Below, piece after piece: positions 35,388 through 44,432 of a stretch of DNA of 64,000 nt. Numbering within the stretch: position 1 is the stretch's first letter; every line of letters starts with the position of its first letter. The stretch spans positions 123,251 to 187,250 of the forward strand of contig JAGZJZ010000006.1 of NCBI GenBank assembly GCA_018365455.1, written 5' to 3'. Origin of the DNA: Clostridiales bacterium. Lineage in GTDB: Bacteria > Bacillota > Clostridia > Lachnospirales > Lachnospiraceae. The position numbers were made by a program, and so were the translations under genes. The notes beneath the pieces were generated by a model. The model did no database searches. It worked only from the letters and a program-made list of their open reading frames with translations, and was not told the origin of the DNA.

Positions 35388-37200
35388 GCGTACTAAATAT
35401 CGAAAAGTCTTGATTTTACTTATCATCCTGTACTTTCATGGTAGAAATAATAAAAATGTCATTTTAGAGGAAAAGTAGCTGAAATCTTTGAAAATTAAGG
35501 GTTTCAGCTGTTTTTACAAGAAAATAAAAAAATTTAAAAAAATTTTCCAAAATAATAAGCATATTTCAGCGTACTAAATTCCATATGTTCAAAAAAGAGG
35601 ATTTTCTATAATTGTAGACATGTATTTGCGGACTAAATTGTGAATTGATCCGGAATCATATGTCTTTTTTTATGGTTGGTAAAAAAATATGGTACGACCT
35701 GTTCCGGCAGGTTACTATTTCTATAAAAATGCGCAGGTTATAGCGAACTAAATAAAAGAGACCCATAAAAAAGTACACAGAATTGAGCACTAAATATATC
35801 AAATTAAAAAAACTTACAAGGTTTTCCGAACTAAATTAGGGGTATCGGGTAAATTTCAGCGGTAAAATGGTAATTATATGGAAATGATTTTTAGTAAATG
35901 CCGGAGGTTAGCGACTAAATTTAATTTCCGCCAGAAACGAGGCAAACGGATATGCTGGCGCGTCCATTTGGCGACTGCTGCGAGGGTTGCTGAACGTCTA
36001 GTGGATGTTCGTTTAGCAACGACCGAAAGGAAGCGGAGAACAACGACCTGGCTGCTCGCTTGTTGACTTCCTGTATTGAGATACCGACTAAATTAAAAAG
36101 CTGATGGTCAGACAGTGGTACATATAAATGATTAGTGATAAAAGATAGAATTATTTTTAAAGATAGCGACTAAATTATGTAAAGTATAATCAGACAGAAT
36201 GAAATCATGTTTTGAGCTGTTATCCTGGTGTTGCCAGAATAGATAGCGACTAAATTTGAAAACGTGTAATTGTTATAGAGATAGCGACTAAATTCTAAAT
36301 CTTGATGGAATGAAATTTTAACATGCATACGAGTTAGAGACTAAATACAAAATAGGAGTAACTTCTTCCAGGGACGGGTTATGACTGGATGAATAACGAT
36401 TTTTTTGGAAAAATAAGGGAATTATCAGAGATAAATTGAGTCTTAACAGGAATTCCAGTTTATTTCAGGGACATCAAAGCCAAAAAAATGTGCAGGATTC
36501 AGCGAACTAAATATAGATTTTCCTTTAAAATGGCGAGTGATTTACATGACATTTTTGCAGCTATAAGATATAAATTGCAGGAAAAACGCTAAAAGCAGGA
36601 GTCTTGAAAGCTATAATTCTATAAAAATGTGCAGGTTTTAACGTACTAAATTTATCAGACCGTGAAAAAATTAAAAATAATATCATAAAAATATGCACAA
36701 AATACCGCACTAAAATAGATGAATCCAAATAAATATCTAGTTTTTATCTATTAAACATTCTGGGATAAATGTATTTCATAGGGGACAGCATATTGGAAAA
36801 TGTTGTTAGTTGAAGACAAAATATTTGTATGGACTAAATCCACCCAAATAAAATGACACAAAATAGCGTACTAAATAATATGATTTCTATTTTACAAGCT
36901 TTGTAATGATACAGGAGTTTATGCACGATTTTTTTGTTAAAGAAACAAACTTTGCGACTAAATAGCAAGTCTGTACTTTATATAGGCCATAAAAACAAGC
37001 AGAAAATAGCGAACTAAATTAATTAGTATAAAAGAAAACCTCCGGACTAAGGGTAAAACGGGACTCATTTATGAAACATAAGTATTGTCTTTACTATAGA
37101 TAGCGACTAAATTCCAGTGATTGAGAATTATTTTCTGACAGGCTGATGGGTTGATACTTTAGTGGGACAACAAATTGAATCCAAAAGATAGCGACTAAAT
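35388..37200 (+). repeat. Iteron-like direct repeat array (about 22 copies)
   Basis: All copies face the same way and end in ACTAAAT. Long form GCGNACTAAAT at 35388, 35569, 35628, 35743, 36502, 36641 (ACG), 36866 and 37009; short form AGCGACTAAAT at 35910, 36165, 36245, 36283, 36953 (TGCG), 37102 and 37190; variants at 35785, 35826, 36083, 36336, 36704, 36828 and 37042. Long copies are often preceded by TGCAGG or GCA about ten bases upstream, so the full unit may be about 22 bp. Spacing is irregular, roughly 38 to 180 bp. Confidence 0.8.
35930..36065. repeat. GC-richer repeat segment interrupting the iteron array
   Basis: Base composition rises sharply here. It contains GTCCATTTGGCGACTGC, shared with the hairpin at 20539-20582, and a second inverted repeat (GTTGCT...AGCAAC near 35987-36020). 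An open frame of 62 codons across it has no ribosome site and is not taken as a gene. It is likely a dispersed REP-like element inserted between iterons. Confidence 0.5.
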
Positions 37201-37269
37201 TTTACAATAGTAATTTGGGTCAGAACGTATACAGCAATGTATGAACACGCTTTTTGTAAGGAGAAAATG

Positions 37270-38061
37270 ATGATTTCAGTAATATACTGTGGTGCCGATT
37301 CCAGGCATCGTAATGGATTTGAAATGGAGAGAAGATTTGGAGCAGATCACTATGTATTACTGGTAGTGAAGACTCAAGCATGGGTAGAGCTGAACGGGCA
37401 GAGGGTGGAGACGAAACCCAACATGGTTCTTCTGTTTGATAAAAACAGTTATACGCACTACGGAAGTGTCGGGAATTTTTTCAATGATGACTGGATCCAT
37501 TTTTCCGTTACCGGTGAAAAGCCTTTGGTAGAACTATTAGAGATACCATATGAGACTCCATTGTATCTGTCAAATCCAGAGGAGATTAGCAAGGTCATAC
37601 AGCTGATAGCGGCAGCTTTTTACCGAAATGGATGCTGTAAGGAAAATGTGACAGATGCGTTAATGCGTTCTCTGTTCTATATGATTGATGAACAGATGGC
37701 GGGATCTGAGGATACCGGCAGGGAAAGTAAGTATTTTCAACTGATGAGTAAAGTTCGGTCGGAAATACAAAATGCGCCGTATCAAAAATGGTGTGTTGAA
37801 GAAATTGCAGTAGGGGTGCATATGAGTGCCTCTTATTTTCAGCATTTATATAAGGAGTTATTTGGAATATCCTGTATTCAGGATGTTATTGAAAATCGAA
37901 TCAGTATGGCAAAATATTATCTGACTACGACGGATATGCCCATTCATGCTTTGGCAGGATATTGCGGATATGATAGCGATCTGCATTTCATGAGGCAATT
38001 TAAGAAGCATACGGGGATGACACCCTCTGCATACAGGGAAATGACACATGCACATCATTGA
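37270..38061 (+). CDS. AraC-family transcriptional regulator
   Basis: 263 residues. An N-terminal cupin-like ligand domain (AWVELNGQRVETKPNMVLLFDK) is followed by the two C-terminal helix-turn-helix motifs (WCVEEIAVGVHMSASYFQHL; YCGYDSDLHFMRQFKKHTGM). Two ATGs lie in tandem at 37267 and 37270; the second is better spaced from AAGGAG. It begins 70 bp after the last iteron and is followed by a GH88 gene that it probably controls. Confidence 0.9.
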   Translation: MISVIYCGADSRHRNGFEMERRFGADHYVLLVVKTQAWVELNGQRVETKPNMVLLFDKNSYTHYGSVGNFFNDDWIHFSVTGEKPLVELLEIPYETPLYLSNPEEISKVIQLIAAAFYRNGCCKENVTDALMRSLFYMIDEQMAGSEDTGRESKYFQLMSKVRSEIQNAPYQKWCVEEIAVGVHMSASYFQHLYKELFGISCIQDVIENRISMAKYYLTTTDMPIHALAGYCGYDSDLHFMRQFKKHTGMTPSAYREMTHAHH

Positions 38062-38129
38062 ATGTAATTCAGCAGGAATAGTCAGTGAATGAATACTTTT
38101 GGCAATGGTTCTTATCTCTGTATGAGTTA

Positions 38130-38180
38130 TAATGGGGATGATATTGAGAAAATATTGAGATGATATTGAGATAATTCTTA
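38130..38180. repeat. Short tandem repeat upstream of the GH88 gene
   Basis: GATGATATTGAGA occurs twice, 22 bases apart, with a third partial AATATTGAGA between. It follows a TATAAT-like -10 near 38127 and precedes the ribosome site, so it lies in the leader or operator of the GH88 gene. Confidence 0.5.
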
Positions 38181-38197
38181 TTTAAAGGAGAAGAGCT

Positions 38198-39355
38198 ATG
38201 CTGAAAATGAAAGATCAGGTTTGGGTAAGTGAAGTAGTGGATAAGATTTTGAAAAAGTTGGATTGGGTTAGTGATAAATCCAAGGATAAAATCCCCTATA
38301 CAACGGTAGATGGTGTGCATGATGACCGTTCCGATGCCAGTCAGGAATGGACTTTGGATAACGGACTGAATTGGTGGACCAATGGATTCTGGGGTGGGAT
38401 GATGTGGCAGATGTATCATTTGACGAAAAATGAGAAGTATGCTGCCATTGCAAAGCGGTCGGAAGTGCTGCTGGACCAGACACTTGCGGATTTTTATGGA
38501 CTTCATCATGATGTCGGGTTCATGTGGCTTCCAACAGCGGTTGCCAATTACCGCCTCACAGGCAGCCAGGAATCCAGGAAGCGGGGAATGCATGTGGCAA
38601 ATCTGTTGGCGGGTCGTTTTAATCCGGCTGGGAATTTTATACGTGCATGGAATGATTTTGAAGAGGACAGGGACAGAGCAGGGTGGGCGATTATCGATTG
38701 TCTGTTTAACATTCCTTTGCTGTACTGGGCTTCCGAAGAGGAAGGTGATCCAAGGTTTCTAAACATCGCTATGCGTCATGCGGATACTGTAATGGCGAAT
38801 TTTGTACGCCCGGATGGATCAGTGGAACATATCGTGGAATTTGATCCTGAGACAGGCAGCTGTGTGAGGACCCACGGAGGGCAGGGATTTGCAAATGGCT
38901 CTTCCTGGACCAGGGGACAGGCATGGGCGCTGTATGGGTTTGCGATCAGCTATAAACACACCGGGGAAAAAAGGTATCTGGATACTGCGAAAAGGGCAGC
39001 GCATTATTTTATTTCCAATATACCGGAGAATAATCTGATTCCGGTTGATTTCCGCCAGCCGCCGCTCCCTGACTGGGAAGATTCTTCTGCAGCGGCTATT
39101 GCGGCAAGCGGTTTCATTGAAATTGCTAAGCTTGTATCGGAGTGTGAGAAGAATATGTATTTAAATGCGGCTGTAAAACTCCTTAAAGCTTTAGACGAAA
39201 AACGGTGTAACTGGGGAACCGGAAATGACTGTATACTGGAGAAATGTACAGCTGCTTATCATGACCAGAGCCATGAATTTAATATAATCTACGGGGATTA
39301 CTTCTTTATAGAGGCAATGTTAAAATTAAATGGCAGTGATTTGTCTATCTGGTAG
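38198..39355 (+). CDS. Unsaturated glucuronyl hydrolase, glycoside hydrolase family 88
   Basis: 385 residues, alpha/alpha-barrel enzyme that removes the 4,5-unsaturated uronic acid left by polysaccharide lyases, probably inside the cell (no signal peptide). Conserved parts are WWTNGFWGGMMWQMY, the first catalytic Asp in LHHDVGFMW, the second in GWAIIDCLFNIPLLYWAS, and GSSWTRGQAWALYGF. The ATG follows AAAGGAGAAG. The neighbour AraC gene is the likely regulator. The exact glycan (glycosaminoglycan or other uronate) is not set by the sequence alone. Confidence 0.88.
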   Translation: MLKMKDQVWVSEVVDKILKKLDWVSDKSKDKIPYTTVDGVHDDRSDASQEWTLDNGLNWWTNGFWGGMMWQMYHLTKNEKYAAIAKRSEVLLDQTLADFYGLHHDVGFMWLPTAVANYRLTGSQESRKRGMHVANLLAGRFNPAGNFIRAWNDFEEDRDRAGWAIIDCLFNIPLLYWASEEEGDPRFLNIAMRHADTVMANFVRPDGSVEHIVEFDPETGSCVRTHGGQGFANGSSWTRGQAWALYGFAISYKHTGEKRYLDTAKRAAHYFISNIPENNLIPVDFRQPPLPDWEDSSAAAIAASGFIEIAKLVSECEKNMYLNAAVKLLKALDEKRCNWGTGNDCILEKCTAAYHDQSHEFNIIYGDYFFIEAMLKLNGSDLSIW

Positions 39356-39424
39356 GAAGGTCCCACCAGATCTAAAGTATCCTTCTTCTCTTGTTTTAGA
39401 TTTGAACGCTTTGTAATACTTTAT

Positions 39425-40924
39425 TTACTGCTTTTGGCGAAAATCACTGGGTGAAACGCCGGTATATTTTTTAAACTCTTTGGAAAAATGTACATAGTTG
39501 GTAAAGCCGGATTTTTCGCAGACGTCTGTCATTTTGTAGTCGGTTGTGGAAAGCAGCCTGATGGCGTTTTCCATGCGCAATTTCCGGATGTATTTATTTA
39601 TTCCGGTTCCTGTTATTTTTTTGAATGCTACGCTGATATAGGAAGCGTTCAGATGAAACAGGTTTTCCAGATTTTTTAATGTGATTTGTTCTGCAAAATG
39701 CTGCTCTATATATTTTTGTATTTCCAGCACGGAGGTATCAATATTTGTACGGCGGCTGATGACTTCGGCGGTTATGGAAGCGCAGTATTTATATAGAGTT
39801 TCGATTAATGGGCCGGTAGAATCAAAATTGAGCAGGTTTTCCAGGTTGTGCAGGGAGCTGATCTCCTGCTGTAATTCACATACGCGGACGGTTCCAGTTT
39901 TTGACAGGGTGCAATAGAATTCTGTGAGCAGCATACAGAATTCATCCAGGTTCATATCCGTACTGCTTAGATGTTTATTAATGATCTCACCGCAGAGGGC
40001 AATGGCATTGGTGCTGTTGCCCGCCAGTAAAAAGTTCAGCAGTGGGAGTTCTGCGTGAAAGACATCTTCCAGATGATATGCCTTATGGCTGAAATCCCGG
40101 TATAGTAATAAGAACCGGGAGGGATGCAGCATTTTGTTGCACAGGGCTTTATGCGCCTCGTAATAGGCTTTTGTTATGATGTAGTCAGAGGCGTGTATAT
40201 CGCTTATTCCAATATAGAGCAGATTCTTCAGCAGGGTATCGGCAAGCAGATAGATCCGCTGCATCAGATCTGTGACGGTGGTATAATCATTCCTGGAAGG
40301 GGAATAAAAAATGATATCCATACGGTCCGGATGTTCGTGAAATAAGGTATGAATGGAGGCGGGGATCAGCGTCTGGATTCTGTCTTTGAAAAAACCATAA
40401 TCATTGTATTTATTTTTTACGGATGCCACCCAGAAAAAGGTCTGAGGCGGTAATGTATCAAATATATCCCCAAAGGTACAGTAAATATTATCTTCCAGCT
40501 GAGAGAGCAGGTGATCTGAAGTATTTTCAGGCACTGTACCGCAGCCGGAGCTGTTTAACTGTCCCACTGCCCTGGCAATTGCCTGGTTCAGTTCCTCTTC
40601 ATGTATAGGCTTTAGTATATAGTCAACCGTATTGGAACGGAGGGCATGCTTTACATATTCGAAATTACTATAGCCGCTGATCATGATGACTTTTACGTTT
40701 ATCTGGCTTTCTGTGATATAATCCAGGACTTTGATTCCGTCTATATAGGGCATTTTTACGTCCAGTAAGATGAGGTCCGGGGATAATGTATCCAGCATTT
40801 TGATAGCGTCTTTTCCATTCTCTGCCTCACCCGCAAGAATACAGTTATGCTGTTCCCAATGAACCATACTGATGATGCCCCGGCGGATCAGAGAGGTATC
40901 TTCTGCAATTAAAACTTTATACAT
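39425..40924 (-). CDS. YesN-type response regulator (receiver plus AraC HTH)
   Basis: About 499 residues. The receiver has its phospho-Asp in DLILLDVKMPYIDG; a long middle region carries no recognised motif; the last 100 residues are an AraC-type double helix-turn-helix (ITLKNLENLFHLNASYISVAF; CEKSGFTNYVHFSKEFKKYTG). ATG at 40924 is chosen (AAAGGAGATTTCAG). It overlaps the end of the kinase gene by eight bases, so both are co-translated. It should activate the divergent transporter operon at 42931. Confidence 0.93.
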   Translation of the reverse strand: MYKVLIAEDTSLIRRGIISMVHWEQHNCILAGEAENGKDAIKMLDTLSPDLILLDVKMPYIDGIKVLDYITESQINVKVIMISGYSNFEYVKHALRSNTVDYILKPIHEEELNQAIARAVGQLNSSGCGTVPENTSDHLLSQLEDNIYCTFGDIFDTLPPQTFFWVASVKNKYNDYGFFKDRIQTLIPASIHTLFHEHPDRMDIIFYSPSRNDYTTVTDLMQRIYLLADTLLKNLLYIGISDIHASDYIITKAYYEAHKALCNKMLHPSRFLLLYRDFSHKAYHLEDVFHAELPLLNFLLAGNSTNAIALCGEIINKHLSSTDMNLDEFCMLLTEFYCTLSKTGTVRVCELQQEISSLHNLENLLNFDSTGPLIETLYKYCASITAEVISRRTNIDTSVLEIQKYIEQHFAEQITLKNLENLFHLNASYISVAFKKITGTGINKYIRKLRMENAIRLLSTTDYKMTDVCEKSGFTNYVHFSKEFKKYTGVSPSDFRQKQ

Positions 40925-42653
40925 CTGAAATCTCCTTTTCAATTAGTTTAAGAAGGATAGTCGTTCCTTCACCGGCATTGCTGAAAATTTCCAGACCGCT
41001 GTCAGGATGGTAAAGCATCTTCAGGCGTTTGTTAATATTCTGTAGTCCGATAGAAGTACCCTGGTCACAGCAGAGGTCTTCCTGCTGTAGTTTTTTCTGT
41101 ATTTCTTTTAACTTTTCAATCGCAAACCCTTTTCCATTGTCAACAATTCTGATCAGCAGGGTCTGGTCGTCTAAATCTGCACTTAATACAATCTGCAGAT
41201 TTTGAGAGTCAAACGCATGGTTAAAACAGTTTTCAATAATGGGCTGAAGTATCATTTTCGGAACGGTATAATCCAGCAGGCGGTCAGGAATTTTGTATTG
41301 CAGTGAAACTTTATTGTCGCAGCTTATGCTTTGCAGCTGAAAGTAATTTTTAACGTGCTGAATTTCCAGTTTCAGCGGAATCCGTTTTTCCGTTTGCTGC
41401 GTAGTGTACCGGAACATATCGGCAAGGCAGCAGGTCATCCGGGAAATCTCGGGCTGGTGCTTGATTTGCGCCATACTGTTGATACTCTCCAGTGCATTAT
41501 AGAGAAAATGAGGATTAATCTGGGACTGCAGAGCACGAAATTCTGCGTGCAAATGCTGTATCTCCTGGTTGTAGGACTTTTTAATAAATAATCTTAGCTG
41601 GCTGAGCATGTGGTTATAACTGCTTCCCAGCTCTTCAAATTCATCTCTTGTCTTAATATGAACATAGCTGCTCAGTCCGTCCGGCTGAATGTCCGACATG
41701 GCAGACTGGAGAACCTTTATGGGAAAAATCAGTTTATTCGCCATTAATATGGCCACAATAATAAAAACAATGGTGCAGGCGAAAAACATCCAGATTACAG
41801 GGACGGTCTCCATGAAAAAGTTGATGTTGCTGGTTTCATAATCTTTTAACTGGATCAGATAACAGCCATTATCCAGCAGCATGTAGGTGGGCAGCATAGT
41901 CTCATTCTCATAGAGAACGGGCTGTTCCAGTCCATTGGGAAACAGATCGTTTAATGTATGATTCAGATTTTGATCGGAGGAATCGTAGATGATATTCTGG
42001 CTGGGGTCGGTAATGAACGTAGTGTCTGTGTTATAATCCAGAAGCTTGTCCAGTATATTGGCATGAAACTGCAGCACAGCCATGCCCAGATATTCACGGG
42101 TGTCTAAATTAAAGACAGGCTGCATAATTACGGTTATGTAAACGGGTACATTGCCAGTCAGATAACTGGAAGTGGAGAAGCCGGTCTGAAGTGGAAAATC
42201 ATAACTTTTCATATCTGAAAGTTCTTCGCACTTTTTCCGGATATCTGCGATATAACGGTTTCCGCCGGAGAAATACTCCGCACCATCTGCAGCCATTAAA
42301 TAAACACTCTCTATATCGTAGTTATTAATGGTGATATTCTGTATGGTCTCATCGTAATTCCGGTCGGCTAACAGCTTCTCATAAGGAGTGGTGGGCTTTG
42401 TAAGCAGTAGATTCTGAAGGCTGTCGGATACAAAAACGGAGTCTGTAATATGAGTAAAACCGTTGAAGTAGACATTTAAACTGCTGGATATAGATTCCAG
42501 GCTGCTTTGGTTCATCCGGGCATCATTCTGTACCGCAGTGTGGTAAAGCTTATATGAAATATAGGTACTTAAAATTGCCATAGGCATAAATATGACAAAT
42601 ATAAGCAGCACGATCAATTTAGCGGAAAAAGTTCTTTTCATTCGTTTCCCCAT
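40917..42653 (-). CDS. YesM-type sensor histidine kinase
   Basis: 578 residues. Two membrane helices (about 12-35 and 285-310) flank an extracytoplasmic sensing domain of about 250 residues. A HAMP region follows, then the His_kinase domain with SQINPHFLYNALESINSMAQ and an ATP-binding domain (IVDNGKGF, GTSIGLQNINKRL). Such pairs respond to sugars or to the state of a sugar transporter. It is divergent from the sugar operon. Confidence 0.93.
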   Translation of the reverse strand: MGKRMKRTFSAKLIVLLIFVIFMPMAILSTYISYKLYHTAVQNDARMNQSSLESISSSLNVYFNGFTHITDSVFVSDSLQNLLLTKPTTPYEKLLADRNYDETIQNITINNYDIESVYLMAADGAEYFSGGNRYIADIRKKCEELSDMKSYDFPLQTGFSTSSYLTGNVPVYITVIMQPVFNLDTREYLGMAVLQFHANILDKLLDYNTDTTFITDPSQNIIYDSSDQNLNHTLNDLFPNGLEQPVLYENETMLPTYMLLDNGCYLIQLKDYETSNINFFMETVPVIWMFFACTIVFIIVAILMANKLIFPIKVLQSAMSDIQPDGLSSYVHIKTRDEFEELGSSYNHMLSQLRLFIKKSYNQEIQHLHAEFRALQSQINPHFLYNALESINSMAQIKHQPEISRMTCCLADMFRYTTQQTEKRIPLKLEIQHVKNYFQLQSISCDNKVSLQYKIPDRLLDYTVPKMILQPIIENCFNHAFDSQNLQIVLSADLDDQTLLIRIVDNGKGFAIEKLKEIQKKLQQEDLCCDQGTSIGLQNINKRLKMLYHPDSGLEIFSNAGEGTTILLKLIEKEISDV

Positions 42654-42746
42654 TTTACAATCCTCTTTTCCTGAATTTGAACCTAATTATATCAGAAAAA
42701 GAAGTACATGTAAGCAGGAAATATAGGGCATTAGACAGTTCTAAAA

Positions 42747-42834
42747 AAAACACAACATTACTTTAGAAAAAACACAAGACAGTGTGTCAATATGATGTAA
42801 ATGTATTGCGTATGATAATAAACAACAAGATAAT
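42747..42834 (+). promoter_or_regulatory. Promoter with upstream direct repeats for the mannoside operon
   Basis: -35 TTGCGT at 42806-42811, a 17-bp spacer and -10 GATAAT at 42829-42834. Upstream, AAAAAACACAA occurs twice with 22-bp offset (around 42745-42755 and 42767-42777), about two helical turns, a usual pattern for AraC-type activators such as the YesN protein. Confidence 0.5.
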
Positions 42835-42930
42835 GCAAGTATGGCATCATGGAAAACGAACCTCTGTAATGATAGTATAAGAGCATCTTAAAAAACAAAT
42901 AGAAAAACAAATTTTGAAGGAGGATTTAAC

Positions 42931-44241
42931 ATGAAAAAAAGGATTGCGGCTTTATTAATGGTTTCCCTGACAGCTTCTGTGCTGGCAGGATGCCAAGACA
43001 AGGAAACACAGACCGAGGCGTTAACTTCCGGTGCAGCCACCGAGGAAAGTACTTCAAAGGATGCGGCAAAGGAGGAGGGCTCCAGTGAAACGGTGGAGAT
43101 CAACTACCTTACATACCGTTCTCAGGCGGACAGGCATCCCGAGAAGCTGATTGCGGAGTTTGAAAAGCAGAATCCCGGAATCAAAGTGAAGTATCAGGTG
43201 GTAAAGAATATTGATGAATATTTAAAAGCACAGCAGGTGAGAATGCTCTCAGGCACGGATATTGATGTTACTACCGTACGTCCGGAAAGTATTGAAGATT
43301 ATGTAGAAGCCGGATATCTGATGGATCTTACCGGCAATGAATATCTGGAGAATTATAAAGAAGGCATGCTGGATAAGATTACAAAAGACGGTAAGGTCTA
43401 TGGTATTGCGGATGCCATAAACCTGATCGGTGTCTATTACAATAAAACCATGTTTGAAGAGAATGGAATTAAAGTTCCGGAAACTTACCAGGAGTTCATA
43501 GATGCCTGTAATACGTTTAAAGAAAAAGGCATATACAGCATGGCGAACGGATGTAAAGACGGCTGGCCAATAAACTTTGATATCTATACGTATATGCATG
43601 ATCTGATTGTCAAAGACCCGGAAATATTTGAAAAGGCAAACCGTGGAGAAATCTCCTATACGGATCCGGTGTTTACAGATGCATTTAAGAAAATAGATGA
43701 TTTTTACAACGCGGGTTATATTCATCCTGATGCGATGAGTTTTACAGGGGATGATGCAGTGTCACTTTTTGTCAGCCAGCAGATCCCCATGCTTTGCCAG
43801 GGTGAGTGGCAGGCTACCGTTTTTGATGATGCTCAGTTAGAGTTTGATCTGGGGGTTTTTGCAATTCCCGTTGAAAGTACGGATGAGACCGTGATTCCGG
43901 TATCGGTGGGCTCCTATAATGTTGGAATATCCAGTACCAAACATCCGGAAGAAGTGAATAAATTCCTGGAATTCATGTCTTCCCAGGAAGGGGCGTCCAT
44001 CATTGCAAATCAGATGAAATCATTCAGTCCTGTGAAAGGAGTAGAGCTGGAGGGGGATTCCGCTATGAACTTATTTAATTCTTTCCTGGATAATAAAAGT
44101 GCGGATTTCTTTTACTCCAGCCAGAATGCAGAGGATAACTCTGAATTTGACAAACTTCTGCAGGAAATGTTCCTGGATGTCATTACACCTGACGAGTTAG
44201 CACAGAGATTAGCTGATTCCAGGGAGCGTACCACATCATAA
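42931..44241 (+). CDS. Extracellular sugar-binding lipoprotein
   Basis: 436 residues. Signal peptide with lipobox LAGC (Cys21), then an acidic Thr/Ser/Glu linker and a family 1 binding-protein fold (NYLTYRSQADRHPEKLIAEF; INLIGVYYNKTMFEENGIKV). It should deliver a glycan fragment to the two permeases downstream. The ribosome site GAAGGAGG is strong. The genes that follow suggest mannose-containing oligosaccharides as cargo. Confidence 0.93.
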   Translation: MKKRIAALLMVSLTASVLAGCQDKETQTEALTSGAATEESTSKDAAKEEGSSETVEINYLTYRSQADRHPEKLIAEFEKQNPGIKVKYQVVKNIDEYLKAQQVRMLSGTDIDVTTVRPESIEDYVEAGYLMDLTGNEYLENYKEGMLDKITKDGKVYGIADAINLIGVYYNKTMFEENGIKVPETYQEFIDACNTFKEKGIYSMANGCKDGWPINFDIYTYMHDLIVKDPEIFEKANRGEISYTDPVFTDAFKKIDDFYNAGYIHPDAMSFTGDDAVSLFVSQQIPMLCQGEWQATVFDDAQLEFDLGVFAIPVESTDETVIPVSVGSYNVGISSTKHPEEVNKFLEFMSSQEGASIIANQMKSFSPVKGVELEGDSAMNLFNSFLDNKSADFFYSSQNAEDNSEFDKLLQEMFLDVITPDELAQRLADSRERTTS

Positions 44242-44321
44242 ATGAGCAGTTCGAATCAATCATCAGAGCGAATGTAACAATGAATCATAACGGATCATCA
44301 TAACAGAACAGATCATGCCTG

Positions 44322-44369
44322 GATGGAAAATCACAATCATTAAGAAATTAAAAGTGGTGATTTTCCATC
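44322..44369 (+). terminator. Intercistronic hairpin between binding protein and permease
   Basis: GATGGAAAATCAC (44322-44334) pairs with GTGATTTTCCATC (44357-44369), followed by the T-rich TGTTTTCTT. Such a partial terminator or RNA-stabilising stem after a binding-protein gene usually keeps its level above that of the membrane parts. Confidence 0.75.
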
Positions 44370-44432
44370 TGTTTTCTTAAACAGGATACCTGTCTGGGTT
44401 TTCAGAAATGATGAATGAGAAAGGGTAAAATT

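Larger units (their letters stand above)
34991..37269. other. Iteron-bearing control region upstream of the rep candidate
   Basis: About 2.3 kb with no gene. It holds divergent promoters (35125-35153 minus, 35159-35187 plus), a likely small RNA (about 35194-35331), some 22 copies of an ACTAAAT-ended repeat (35388-37200) and an inserted GC-richer repeat segment (about 35930-36065). Confidence 0.7.

Noticed and set aside
35878..36066. Small plus-strand gene of 62 codons
   Set aside because: It runs through iterons and the inserted repeat, has no ribosome site and its translation looks like random Arg-rich sequence.
35388..37200. CRISPR-like repeat array
   Set aside because: The repeats are only 11-22 bp, the spacing varies from about 38 to 180 bp and no cas gene is near. 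Iterons fit better.
39346..39371. ATCTGGT/ACCAGAT hairpin at the end of the GH88 gene
   Set aside because: The stem is short, overlaps the stop codon and has no T-run right after it; not strong enough to call a terminator.
42888..43103. Minus-strand frame over the start of the binding-protein gene
   Set aside because: It is the shadow of a clear lipoprotein signal peptide and linker on the plus strand.
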